Shown: positions 48,843 to 59,889 of the stretch, in pieces | Position numbering within the stretch: position 1 is the stretch's first letter | How the letters are laid out: each line of letters starts with the position of its first letter | Source: Haberlea rhodopensis | Taxonomy: Eukaryota; Streptophyta; Magnoliopsida; Lamiales; Gesneriaceae | Direction of reading: 5' to 3' | NCBI GenBank assembly: GCA_907163345.1 | Contig: CAJQUN010000003.1 | Span: 27,977,879 to 28,041,878 of the forward strand | Length of the DNA: 64,000 nt | Translations under genes and position numbers: made by a program | The notes under the pieces: model-generated | What the model was told of the DNA's origin: nothing | Seen by the model: the letters and a program-made list of their open reading frames with translations, nothing else | Databases searched by the model: none

Positions 48843-50018
48843 ACAATAACGAAAGCCAAAGGCAGAACCTGTTGATCACCATCAATTCTGAACAAACCCC
48901 ACCAATAGACTGGCAATTATATTCCTACTCAAGTTACGATGGTCAATCGACAATTCATTCATCAGGCATGTATGGTCTCCACCATATTTTGTAATGTTGA
49001 AAACATTCATTTTGTCTTTATATATCCCTCAGAGCATCCACCCACGTGGCATAACCGGAGAATTGTGTCTACAAACTACTTTCCATTTTTTTGTCGTGCT
49101 CTCAATAACATGGTACTCACGTCTAGCAACCCGTATGGAGAAGTCCTTCACTGCCGACTGCAAATGAGCTTTACTCTTAAATAACATACCCAATTCCAAT
49201 TTTTCCTTGACATGATCATAAAAAATTCCCCCAGGAACCAGTCGGAATATCAACAGCTGGAAATGTTGTCGAGAAGAAAGGAATGACAGAAAAATGTTGG
49301 CGCTTAGGTTATGCCGCTTGGGGTATTATTGGTTCAACTTGCTCTTCATGTACATATGGACTCTCTGTTGGTACATGATTTCTAATATAACATCAATTGC
49401 TACATCTTCATCGCTATCATCATGAACATTAAGCCCTGCCTCATCTGGTTCGGAAATCGACATGGTTTTCAGGACCAAAATAATCGACGTTGGCGTACTC
49501 ATGTCTGCCCTCGTCACTTGATTCATCATATACCACTTAGGTTCTATACATGTTATGTCTCACATTACCGGAACTACTAGCATAGTTATTTTCATCTCTC
49601 ATACTTGCAAGACCCTGTGTGACTGCCTTCAGGTTATGATCAGTAAGCATTGACATATATGTTCACAGCTCCTGAGTATATTTGATGTCAAGCACATTAC
49701 TGTGGTGTATTTCTTCTGCCTCAATATACAAATTAACACCAGAATTTCCAACTTCTGCTAAAAGAAAAAACCAAATATCATTGTCTTCTGCACTTGCTAA
49801 TAAATGCTATTCTCGCCCAGAAGTATTATTGAATGTATGCTTGGTTCAAAATTTAAGCGAATATTTTTGGTTATCGTATCTATCTGTTCATACAGTTTCT
49901 CCAACAACTCAGACATTGTAATATTTCGAGGCATTCGTATATATCTTATTGGAGGTCGATCGTAACTAACAGTCATCCCAGTGTGATATGCGACCACCAT
50001 AATACAATAAAACATCAA
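48843..50018 (-). pseudogene. MULE transposase N-terminal part
   Basis: The minus-strand frame at 49253-49029 has 'LELGMLFKSKAHLQSAVKDF' and 'VVCRHNSPVMPRGWML', the MuDR-type N-terminal DNA-binding region with its Cys/His signature. After an in-frame stop, 'FNITKYGGDHTCLMN' follows near 48990. 'GDQQVLPLAFVIV' abuts the LTR at about 48850-48890. Sequence normally between these motifs is missing, implying an internal deletion. Upstream frames (49529-49326 acidic; 50018-49797) look like the weakly conserved N-terminal region. Confidence 0.7.
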
Positions 50019-51015
50019 TTTGATGTTGGAACCGATATATTATCTACGAAAATATAACTTCAGCTCACTAATAAAAAATAAAAAATGACATAAATAATAA
50101 TAATTATAATTATATTTTGTTTAGATATATTTAGAATTTTTAGTAATTTTTTCTCTAAAATATTATATTTAAATAAATTTTTAAGAAAAGTTTTGAGATA
50201 AATTGATTTGGGCAGTACAAGAAACGTGAACATCCTTCAAAAGATTATTGAAGAAACGCGAAGCTGATTCGCGTTTCTTCAACAATTAATGAAGAATCGC
50301 GAACCAGTTTCGCATTTCTTCAGGTAAATTTTTTTACCAGCAAATTTTTTTAAATTTTTAAATACAGTCATAATAAATTTTTTTACAATTGTTATAATTT
50401 AAAATTCACTCAACATATAACAAATACAATATCTAAAATTTATCATTATAGAATTTCAGAAAAAACATACCTCAAAATCAAGTTTTGTTTTTGGAAACTC
50501 AAAATCAAGATATTCAAACCTACAAAAATTACAGAATGTAGACAATTAGCATGCATATATACAACAAATAATTGGAAAATTTATATTTAAAAAATTAGTT
50601 AAATAATTACCTTTGATAGCCAAGAAGAGAGCTCGCATCAGATTTTTCTGAATGTAATTCTTCTTCTCAGTTCAGCCTTTTAAAGGCAAAAAAATATTAA
50701 TTAACTTTCTTAAAAAAAAAAAAAGGAAGTCCGTGACTCTCAGCTCTAAAGCTGAGGGTCACGGGCTTCTATCCAATTTTTTTTGTTTAGTTTACCAAGA
50801 ATCGAGATTTTTTTTTTTTTTTAAAAGAATTGTTAGTTAGCGATTCTTTAAAATAATTTAAAAACCAATCGTGAACTCGGTTCACGATTTTGTTTATTAG
50901 TTTTTTTAAAGAATCGCAAATTCTGTTCGCGATTCATTTTACTTCCGTAAAAAATTTCTAACAGGATTATTTCTTAAATAATTTCTTATTTTTGTATTAT
51001 TTTATTAAATTAGCC
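50019..51015. repeat. MULE right subterminal region with hairpin array
   Basis: AT-rich and noncoding. Five short inverted repeats lie at 50250-50280, 50291-50321, 50727-50768, 50867-50889 and 50911-50935, with CGCGA/TCGCG or CGTGA/TCACG arms. Two like them sit inside the left end (43376-43400, 43435-43459; also 35481-35505 and 35541-35565 in unit 1). Confidence 0.7.
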
Positions 51016-51024
51016 CATTTCAGT

Positions 51025-51459
51025 TTTGGAAGAAAAAAATCATTCATCATGCTAATAATAAATCGCATACCCATCATATTGTCTCCCTTATTCGATTAAG
51101 AAATTCAGAATACTAGATTATGCACAATATCGGTAATTTCTTGTAGATTTTGAAGTAAACGATCAAAATATCAGCATCCATTTACAAGATTTTTTATATC
51201 TTGGAAATATTTTTAACATAAGGAGATTATTTCATTGAATTGCTAGCATTAGACAATTTTCAAATGAAATTTACCAAAATCTAAAGATCTCATCTTGAAT
51301 GCATTAAAACAGATTTACCAAATTCTAATTCTTTTGAAATCTTGCAAAATCGATCACCTAAATATATTAACTTTCACCAAAAATAGCATGAGTCACTTGC
51401 TCATATAAGAACCCTATATTGCTTTCAGAAACAAATTCAAACACACCACACCAGGAAAC
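51025..51459 (+). promoter_or_regulatory. PMEI copy 4 proximal promoter, cut from its distal part by the MULE
   Basis: Matches the proximal flank of copies 1-3 from just after CATTTCAGT. TATA-like 'tataag' is at 51404-51409. The distal ~250 bp sit 7.8 kb away at 43001-43247. Confidence 0.7.
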
Positions 51460-52002
51460 ATGCAAGCTTCGACAATTATTCTTGCCTTGAGTACTTTCAG
51501 CTTTATATTTTATCAACTCAATGCAGACGATGTATCCCATCAATGGTGCCAAAGAACACACTTTAACGACCTCTGCATAAATATCATCGGGGCCGATCCC
51601 CGCAACTACCTGAAGACCAGTCCATAAGGGTTATGCCGAATTATAGTAGATAAAGCATTAGATGTTTCTGGAGCCAATATGGCAAAGATATCTGGCCTTG
51701 TCAAGAGAAGTACCGGCAGGTACAATCAAGCCCTGCGTGTTTGCTATGACGAATATGATAACGCTCTTTATCGTCTGCAACGTGTGAATTTGTCCGTCAT
51801 TGATCGCCATACCTACATAGATCTGAACCTGGAAATTTATGTAAGTTACCAAAGTGCAGTCGACTGTGAATATGAATTCAAAGAAATAGTTCCTCCATCT
51901 CCGTCTCCATTAACTAATGAAAACCAGCAACTCGAAGACATTATTCATGTTGCCATGGAGATTATAAATGTGAAGGTGTGCGATAGAACAGAAGCTTGCT
52001 AG
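51460..52002 (+). pseudogene. PMEI-like copy 4, two stop codons
   Basis: Aligns with copy 1 over the full length, from the same 'MQASTIILAL' start. A TAA at 51625-51627 (codon 56) ends the frame after the first helical hairpin, and a TAG at 52000-52002 replaces the last residue codon. The rest is open: the conserved Cys positions and the sequon near 'RVNLSVID' are kept, but the first and third sequons of copy 1 are lost. It is the most diverged of the four. AATAAA at 52050-52055 follows. Together with the MULE in its promoter, this copy is almost certainly dead. Confidence 0.85.
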
Positions 52003-53535
52003 TTAAGGCAAAATACTTTGTCATAAATTGAGATTCTTCGCCTATTATCAATAAAGTTTGTACTGAATATTATTTTCAACCACATATGACCTCAATTACA
52101 ACGGGCAAAACATGCGATCCAAATAAAAACATTTGTCTGATGTTTGGTTTTAATTTTATGTATTGTCGGACGATTTTTGTTGGGTGAGAAACAATGATTA
52201 TATTAGTTTTTTGGACGTAATTTTCCCTTTCTTGATCTGATCATACATACATAAAATGTATATGTGTGTATGTTGTGTATCAGAGGATATCAAATCCTTT
52301 CACTCAAATAGAAACATAGAAAATATCAGACGACTTGATAAAATAATTCGAAACATTTTTCAAAGTGCGGAACAAATTATGTATACTTTTTCATAAGATG
52401 ATGCATTCTAAGTCAAATTAAACTTATATTTTTCAGCACTCTCTTTTTTTTTGGATTAACCAGCAGCTTCTTTTTGAGTTTCATGAATATATCATATTTG
52501 AGAAGCATAGTAATTATATCCCCAAATATATTCTTCCGTCTTGGCTTACATATAAATACCATTTCTCACCACGACAAGAAAATAATATAATAGGTTGCAA
52601 TGTTGTGACAATTTCAAGTTCTGCTCTAATCTTTGACTCTTAGCAAGGTTACCAAAAGTGGTCATATAATTGAATAGTGGAGTTTGAGACCACTTTTGAT
52701 AAAATAAAAGAAAATGTAATTTTTGTGACTAATTTGTTAAAAATATTTATATGAGATTATTGTTGATTAAAATATTTATGAGACTATATTTGATTAATAT
52801 TAAAAATATGAGATTAATATTGTAAATGTTCCTGTTCTATGAGAATTTTTATTAAACCAAATAACCCTTATATATTTGTTTCAATGGACTCCTATATTAT
52901 TCTTGCCCACATAGGACAAAAATGAGCATTTTTAAAATGATTTCAATGGACTCCAAGACTAATTTAGGTTAATCTTTTTTATTAAACGATGACGATTACA
53001 AAATAATTGTTATACGAACTCGTTCTACAGTCGCGCTTATTCAAACCTAGCCTTGGGTATGATGAAATGGTATCACATACCGTAACCAGCTCAAAATCCC
53101 TTATTCCGAATGATTTATTTCAAGTAAATAACAATTCAAATAGTGATTAGTTAATTGAACGTAGATAAATCAAGAAAACACAAATAAATCATACAAAAAA
53201 CCCAAAGATATTAATTAATCAATCAAAAAACCTAGATTCAAGTCAAGTTACGTCGTTTCTCTCGAAAATAAAACTTAGTTCATGATGAAAATAATAAAAT
53301 AACAAAGCATGTTCTCAATCAACATCATATTCAACAGAAAAGTGTTTAAGAAAACAAATTAGATTAAGCTTCTCTATCCCTAGATACCGATATCTTCGAC
53401 TTCCTCTTCAAAATATATTTCCCTTTTTTATTCTAATCGTCGTCTCTCAGTGTTATCCCTTGAAAACCCTCAAAACATCCATTGAAATTATGTTTGGTTC
53501 GTGTTTTAAAACCTAGACCTCAAAAAGTCCACTAG
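52003..53535. other. PMEI copy 4 3' flank
   Basis: No gene. 52003-52500 matches the flanks of copies 1-3. About 52505-53180 matches 16740-17428. About 53195-53535 matches 33709-34000. This copy lacks the hairpin, the hAT elements and the 16-kb insertion, and so shows the ancestral order. Confidence 0.65.
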
Positions 53536-53539
53536 CCTC

Positions 53540-54176
53540 GTATATGTCGGCGATGAGGCACTGAAGAGGTGGTGGAAATTCCTTACGCCTTGAGCCATCG
53601 GAAGTTTGATGTATGTGATGGTCTGTACAAGGCCAGACATTGGCCATGCAATGGGAGTTGTCAGCAGGTTTATGTGAAATACCGGAAAGGCATATTAGGA
53701 AGCAGTTAAGTTGATTTTGAGGTATCTACGAGGCACTACAAAGAAGTGTTTGTACTTTGAAAAAGGAGAACTAAAAGTACAAGGTTATGTAGATGCAAAC
53801 TATGGAGGTGATATCGTTCACCAAAGAAGCACCACATGTTATATATTCACTGTTGGAACTACAACTGCTAGTTGGATGTCGCAGATACAAAAGATTGTAG
53901 CTTTATCCACTACAGATACTGAGTATGTTGCAGTAACAGAAGCCAGTAAAGAGTTGATATGGCTTCAAGGTATGTTAACAGAGCTGGGATTCAACCAGGA
54001 GAAGAATGGTTTGTATAGTGGTAGTCAGAGTGCAATACCTCTGGCAAAGAATTCAGCATTCCACTCTAGAACAAAACACATTGGTCTCTGTTATCACTTC
54101 ATCAGGTCTCTGCTTGAGGAATATGTGCTAACATTAGAGAAGATCCAAGGAAGTAAAATCCAGCAGATATGTTAGT
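53540..54176 (+). pseudogene. Ty1/copia RT C-terminus and RNase H
   Basis: The long frame (53711-54175) begins 'MILRYLRGTTKKCLYF', the RT/RNase H boundary. 'GYVDANYGGD' supplies the first RNase H Asp and 'LSTTDTEYVAVTEASKE' the Glu region, followed by 'NSAFHSRTKHI'. Upstream (53540-53710), other frames carry the RT tail with several stops. A frameshift at about 54155 ends the frame before the usual polyprotein C-terminus. The 5' side is cut at the PMEI block boundary. The element's LTR follows in order. Confidence 0.85.
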
Positions 54177-54307
54177 AAATGTGGTAACCATTGATAAACT
54201 GAAGTTGTGCTCAACTTCAGTTGGCTAGCTAGATTGATAGACAAGAAAAGGCTATTGCATTGATCAATGTGTGAAGACAGATTGAGAGCATTCTTCAAGT
54301 GGGAGAT

Positions 54308-54786
54308 TGTTAGTCAAAGTAGTCGGCCACATTTTCAAAAAGCAAAAGTTTGATAAGGAAAAAGCCAACGAAGAAAAAATTGGCCAATGAAGAAAATTTG
54401 GCCGGTAATTACGCGTGAAGAAAAATCAATTGCGTATAAAGATTTTTTTTCGTAAATGGCGCGTGAAGAACCTCTATAAACATAAGAGTAATTCATTCAG
54501 CACATATACACCCAAAAATTGTGGAGAGAAAAATACAACACAGAGTGCAATCAGAGAAAAACTACTTTTGAGAGAAAATTGTTGTATAATTTTCTGAGTG
54601 TTTTTCAGAATGAGTGTTGTCAGTTGTAAATACTTATATATTTTTCTTCAATAAAAGATCTGCAGCAGCCCCGTAGACGTAGGCTTATTTTTGCCAAACC
54701 ACGTAAATCTTGTGGTTTTTAGTCCGCATTTATTTTTTTGCTCCCACATATCTGACAAGAGAAAATATGACGTTATTTTCCCAACA
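54308..54786 (+). repeat. Copia 3' LTR (about 479 bp)
   Basis: Polypurine 'aagtgggagat' directly precedes TGTTAGTC. The end is taken at '...cccaaca' to mirror TGTT. TATA 'tctataaac' is near 54472, AATAAA near 54651, and 'ccgtagacgtaggc' with 'aaccacgtaaatcttgtgg' after it, a conserved motif of this copia LTR class. Confidence 0.75.
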
Positions 54787-54941
54787 ATTCTCACTACCTG
54801 ATGTCACGGTCAATAATGTAATAAAGTAAAAGATAGTTTTGAGACCCTTACATACCATTGGTTTCATTTTGTCATTGTTGATAGGATTGAAGTGTCTGCA
54901 TGCTTCAATAAATGCAATGCATGCGAAGTGGTGGTGTTTTG
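54787..54941 (-). other. Possible captured exon
   Basis: The minus strand has an open stretch 'HHHFACIAFIEACRHFNPIN' then 'NDKMKPM' followed by a good donor GTATGTAAG at about 54845-54853. I do not recognise the protein. It could be a gene fragment carried by a transposon. Confidence 0.3.
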
Positions 54942-54951
54942 AGGCGGGATC

Positions 54952-54989
<38 letters not shown>

Positions 54990-54999
54990 AAAACTTACA
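54942..54999 (+). rRNA. 26S rDNA 5'-end fragment (58 bp)
   Basis: 'aggcgggatcacccgctgag' and the following 'tttaagcatatcaataagcg' then 'gaggaaaaaaaacttaca' match the universally conserved start of plant 25S/26S rRNA with a few changes. There is no rDNA on either side, so it is an isolated insert, not a gene. Confidence 0.85.
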
Positions 55000-55284
55000 T
55001 CCCAAATCAAAAATTTTGCCCAACAGATTTCATCAATAATAATTGTATAGAGAACACAGTTTGCCTAAGGCAATCAATGCTACAAAGGGTTGTAATATGT
55101 ATCGAGGAGGTCAGGAAGTGCACTCAGTGGACAGAGAAGTGCAGATGATACTCGACGAGAATGAGAAGACGATCAAGATAGTGGCTGGTCTTGAAAGACA
55201 CTTTTTAAAGCATATTTATATATTTAAATTATGTTTGAATATAAACTTTTAAGGCACATTTTTACAACAACATTGCATGTGCTA

Positions 55285-55357
<73 letters not shown>
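55285..55357. repeat. GT/TA microsatellite
   Basis: A short (GT)n followed by an uninterrupted (TA)n of about 33 units. Tyr/Ile-repeat ORFs here are artefacts. Confidence 0.95.
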
Positions 55358-55358
<1 letters not shown>

Positions 55359-55825
55359 GGGTGTAAACGAACGAGTCGTGTCGAATATGAAGCAAATTTT
55401 AAGGTTCGAATTCATCTTGATATATTCAAGCTCGAGTTCGATTTGAAGTTCAAAAGTTCAAAAATTTGGCTCGAGTTTGGCTCGAATCAAAGTTCGAGTT
55501 CAGCTCGAAAAGACTCGAACATTTGCGCAAGCTATTCGAACTATTGCTCGAAAATAAATACCTGAAAGGTTCAAAATATATTTATTTAATATATATAATT
55601 ATACTATATTAGTAAAATATTAAAGTTCGCTAGTGGCTCGCAAACTATCGAACAAAGTAATTTGGGCTAGAGTTCGGCTCGAAAAAGGTTCGAACATTTT
55701 CGAGTTTGGCTCGAATTCGAATACGAATCAAATATTTTTGAAGCCGGTTCGAATTCGAGAATTTTGAATTCAAATCAAATATTTTCCGAGATGACTCGTA
55801 AAAATCGTGAACCACCCTATTATTT
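55358..55825. mobile_element. TTCGAG-rich non-autonomous repeat
   Basis: Starts 'gggtgtaaacgaacgagtcg' and ends 'gactcgtaaaaatcgtgaac' 'caccct', weak inverted ends. The interior is full of 'gctcgaa'/'ttcgagc' in both orientations, as in the 'cggttcgg'-type hAT-like repeats elsewhere in the window. No coding sequence; no clear target duplication. Confidence 0.4.
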
Positions 55826-56276
55826 ATGCTATAAGTTGATATTTGATAAAACATTTTTATTGAAAAGAGCAATTTTCACTAGCATCAATATTTGATATCG
55901 AAGATGTAACAAACTAAATCAACATATTATGTTCCAAACTAATATAAACTATTTACATGTTAGTTAAGGATTTGAATTCATCTATTCTAATTATTTTGCA
56001 AGTTTTTGGCAAGACTCTCTGTTAATTTTTGTATCTTGTTACGATTTTCAAAATGTTCAATTTTTAACATTCATTATTTATATATAAAGCAAATAAAACA
56101 ATGAAAATATTTTGTATAGTGCTAATTAATTATTTGAGAAGATAAGCAAATAAAACAATGGGCAACAACTTTATGAATCAAAGGTTGATTCAATTTCACA
56201 ATGAAAGGCGTGAATGCGTGATGATGTAAATTAAATCAAATATTTATTATTTTTTACGAAGAGTTGTGTCATTAAA
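55826..56276. other. AT-rich stretch, nothing recognised
   Basis: No ORF with recognisable features and no structured repeat seen. Confidence 0.5.
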
Positions 56277-56489
56277 ATGCCACAGGATCTTCCTGCTGTG
56301 GAAGATTTGTGTCATGAAAATGACACATTCATCATCCGCGTGCTTCACATAAGGGATGAAAATGTGAAATTATGTCTTAGATTAAGTGAAAGCCAAACTC
56401 GGAAATCACCTTCACAATGGGGAGAAGAACTACTTCTTCCATCCCAAAGCATAAGGCAAGAACCATCACCGACACTGCAGACCTCCTAA
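56277..56489 (+). other. Exon-like open stretch, unrecognised
   Basis: 70 codons with coding-like composition ('DLPAVEDLCHENDTFIIRVL', 'DENVKLCLRLSESQ'), preceded by an acceptor-like 'atgccacag' and ending at TAA-type stops after 56489. It could be a terminal exon of a lost gene. No domain recognised; no upstream exon found. Confidence 0.3.
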
Positions 56490-57113
56490 GCTATATCACA
56501 TGTAAAAATGAACAAGAAATAAATATTTCATGTAAAGCAGCATAAAAGAATAAGAGAACAAAAAAGAAGAAGAACAGTCACCACATTTAATGCCAACACA
56601 GTGATTACTGGGAATAATTGAAAGCGACGTGAATAAAAAAAACCAAAGAAAAATGGCACTTTTTACAATAATATGGCGTGCACCGGCGTGTTTGTTAAGG
56701 TAAGCAACTTTTTTCTCGGTTGTCACGTGCACCCTAGGTGCATCTATACACGTGAAACCCTCTATGCATTGGTAGCCGATGCACGTGATTATCAGGGTTA
56801 TTTTTGTCATTTAACAGGAAAATGGACTTATATGATTTGAATTTTTTTGGTAGGCTAATTCGAAAAATATTTCTGCCTAAATTTTCTTACTTAATAATTA
56901 ATCTTACTTCCTTACTTGAATTTCATGTATTGAGTTTAATGCTCTTAACATCAAAAATAATGATATTGTTATTATTTGCAATAGTACCGATCACGTCCCG
57001 AGACCTGGGTCAGTAATACCCGCATTGCTCCCAAATTAACATTTGAAAACAACAAGTTCCATAGTACAAACTTTATCAGAAACTAGTCTTTTATTCCATA
57101 ATATCTTGAAATC
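56490..57113. other. Noncoding, LTR-end-like sequence
   Basis: 56690-56770 has 'gtgcacc' palindromic pieces. 56990-57110 ('cacgtcccgagacctggg', 'ttttattcc') resembles another gypsy-type LTR remnant. No gene. Confidence 0.35.
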
Positions 57114-58068
57114 TTGGCAGCGACAGTGGATAACCAACCGCAAAACTTGTGTTGTTCTTCGTATTCAACTTCTGAGTACAGTGCTCACCGATCGATAGGT
57201 ATATGGGCTCGATCGATCACGCGTATTTTACAAAATTGGAAGGCGGTGTACAGTGCTCTCGATCGATCGAGCAAACCTGCCGATCGATCGAGATGGTCGA
57301 TCGATCGATCGAGCAAGGAAGAATTTTGGTGGAAAATTTCTGGAGCTCTCGGTCGATCGAGCGCTTTTGACCGATCGATAGAGAGGCCCTGTTTTGTGGT
57401 AAATATTGTGTTGTTATGGAATCGATGCATGCTTCGCTTGGAGTCTTTTAAAATGGTTAATCATCATGGATTGATGATATATTGGGGATTGTGAACGTGC
57501 TTGGGCACGTGGTTGCATGCTAGTAATTAATTGTGAGTTATTTTATGTGTTAGCACATCATTCATTGGATCGCGGGACTAAGGCAAGGTTTGATTCAGAC
57601 TATGGAATTATAAGGTACGTATAACGTACGAGCATAGCCTTTTATATATTATTGTAACTGTGAAATGCGGGATATACTGTTATTGCCATGAGTGGGTATG
57701 CATTGGGAACTAATTGGTGCCGCTATGGAGTGAGCAATGGTTGAGATGTTGTCACTATGGAGCGAACATCGGTTATGAATGCCGCTACTATTGAGTAAGC
57801 GATGAAATGCGAATGTGGAAATATTGTTTAGATACGTGTGATATCTATAATCATATGAATGATTGGAATTCATTAATTATGGAATTTGGCAATTAGTGAA
57901 CGAATTTAGTTAATCAATGAAATGATTAACTGGCTTTTGGGAATTTGATGGTTTCGGTTATTTTGAGAACAGGGACAGCACATGGGATCCCGTATGAGGA
58001 TGCACTATTCAAGGAGTGTCTTTTAAATTCACTGCTTTACATTTTGTAAATTATGTAATGTGACATTG
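57114..58068 (+). repeat. 3' part of a family-1 Tekay/Del-like LTR
   Basis: From cluster F onward it parallels the solo LTR: 'gtgcttgggcacgtggttgc' at 57497, 'aaggtacgtataacgtacga' at 57612, the CGCT/AGCG array at 57717-57807, then 'ggttattttgagaacaggga'. It is broken at 58068 by the insertion of a family-2 element. Confidence 0.7.
57189..57384. repeat. GATCGATC palindrome cluster F
   Basis: Seven copies, mainly with outer T...A (TCGATCGATCGA), one expanded to 16 nt at about 57297-57312. Confidence 0.85.
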
Positions 58069-59886
58069 TGTGATATCCCCGAAATGATTATGTGCATTTG
58101 AACATTTATTATGTTATATGAGGATTATGGTGTTAAATTATGGAGTTGATCTATTTATATTGGGAAATGCTTAGTCATGTGGTGGTCATGGTCTATTAAT
58201 GCATTTCAGGGTGTATGTGATATATGTTGGGAATTTGGGTTATGGCATGATTATTTGGGGTGTGTGTTGGTCATTGTGGTATAGCATGTTTAATTGGAAT
58301 TTGAAGTGTTTTATTGATTAAATACTATAAAATATCATGTGAGGATATTTTAATACATCATGCTAAATACCGGGACCAAAACATAACACATCACATAACC
58401 CAACATCCAACCCCCCCCCCCCCCCCCCCCCCCAACCCCTACCTACATGCGGCTGCCCCATACCCCCACTTGCCTACCTTTTAACTCAACCTCCATCACT
58501 CCTTCTCTCCCCATCTTTCCCCATATTTTCATCCAACATCCAGCAAGCAAGGAGGAGGATGAGATCTGCCATTTCAAGGCTTGTAACCTTGCTAAAAGTT
58601 AGAGCAAAGAGGGGTGAAGAACCATAACCTGTTTTGGTTTTAGTTTTGTTTGAGTTCATGATTATTTTGAGTGAAAAATGGCATGTTTAGTAGCCTTTTA
58701 TTGTGATACTTGTTTTGGAGGCTTGCATGGTAGTATAATGTAGCCCCAAGCATGTTTGTTTGGGCATGATTTACGTTTATGGTGGTATAATTGTTGGCTT
58801 GAAAGATGGTGCTCGAAAACCTGGAAATCGCAAAGGAAAACAGAGCTACCGATCGATCGCTGCTGAAGGAGCGATCGATCACTCGAGACAAGAAAGGATT
58901 GGCAATCGATCGCCACAATAGCGCGATCGATCGCTGAGGTCCAATAGCCTTTGGCGATCGATCGCCAATAAAGGGGCGATCGTCGCTAATTTAAATTTTT
59001 TTAATAATAAGGCAGTAGCATCTCGCGATCGGTCGGAGCTGAGTAGCGATCGATCGCGAGATGACAAATTTTGGCAAATTGTTATATTTGGTTGTTTTGG
59101 TATTGGATTGTATTGAAGCATCTAATATTGTGTTGTACACTTGTGTAGAGCCATCACAGGTAGCCACACAACGCAGGGGATAGAGCCCTGCAACTGAAGA
59201 TATTTTGGAAAGGTACGTAAGCGACGTACGGGCACCCAATGGTAACATGTATTATATGTTTATTAATTTGACACACGATAGATGCAAGTATGTATCAGTT
59301 TATGCATTGTGAGTGTGATAATGTTGATTATGCATTGTAGTTGCATATGTATGTTGTGGAACATTTGGTGTGTATCCCACGAGTCACGGTTATCACAGTG
59401 ATGATTTTAATCTTGCTGCTACTATGCCGCTAAAATGTGAAGCGAGGGGGTGGAGGTCCGCTTGCACGTTGAAACGAGGTTTGCCATATGAAGCGAGGTT
59501 AGAAATGCCGCTTATATGATGAAGCGAGGGGGGGGGGGGGAGGTCCGCTTGTTCTAAAGTTATGAAGCGAAGGGCATTAAAATACACTGATGATGAACTG
59601 ACTAAGGATTGATTTCAAGATTTAAGAAGTGAAGTGATACGCTGAGCTGTAAGGAGTGCTACAGGATTAGCAGAACAGAAATTACTTTTGTATAGCTTCT
59701 ACATAGTGTAGACTAAAGCTTTAGTTTAGTACACTTTTGTTAGGAATGTATCTAATTCCTTTTGAACTTCTTTGGTACTGTAACTCTTAAGCTCGGTATT
59801 ATCAACACGGCCTAATACTCTGATTTATGAATGATTAGTTCTCTTACTTGCACCTTAAAATCTTGTTTAGATAACGGGGTCTCACA
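58069..59886 (+). repeat. Gypsy LTR, family 2 (1818 bp)
   Basis: Starts TGTGATATCCCC and ends 'ggtctcaca', followed by TTT and the primer site. It contains a C23 run (58411-58433), cluster G, 'aaggtacgtaagcgacgtac' at about 59210, a CGCT/AGCG array at 59425-59573 and a G13 run (59528-59540). Confidence 0.85.
58850..59060. repeat. GATCGATC palindrome cluster G
   Basis: Seven or eight copies, mostly GCGATCGATCGC, some decayed (gcgatcgtcgc at 58976). Confidence 0.8.
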
Positions 59887-59889
59887 TTT

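Larger units (their letters stand above)
43248..51015 (-). mobile_element. Mutator-like element with plant mobile domain gene
   Basis: Bounded by identical 9-bp target duplications CATTTCAGT (43239-43247 and 51016-51024). The left end is (G)GCAAAATTAATTCAAT. The right end, read inward, is GGCTAATTTAATAAAAT: short degenerate inverted ends. On the minus strand it encodes a MURA-type transposase (50018-45566) and then a plant mobile domain gene (45530-43740). It is interrupted by a 2422-bp solo LTR and has internal stops, so it is inactive. Hairpins cluster inside both ends. Confidence 0.85.

Noticed and set aside
55224..55565. Tyr-Ile repeat ORFs
   Set aside because: Translation of the (TA)n microsatellite.
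58411..58433. C23 run (and G13 at 59528) as functional G-quadruplex sites
   Set aside because: Homopolymer tracts in an LTR; length is error-prone in assembly and nothing else supports a role.
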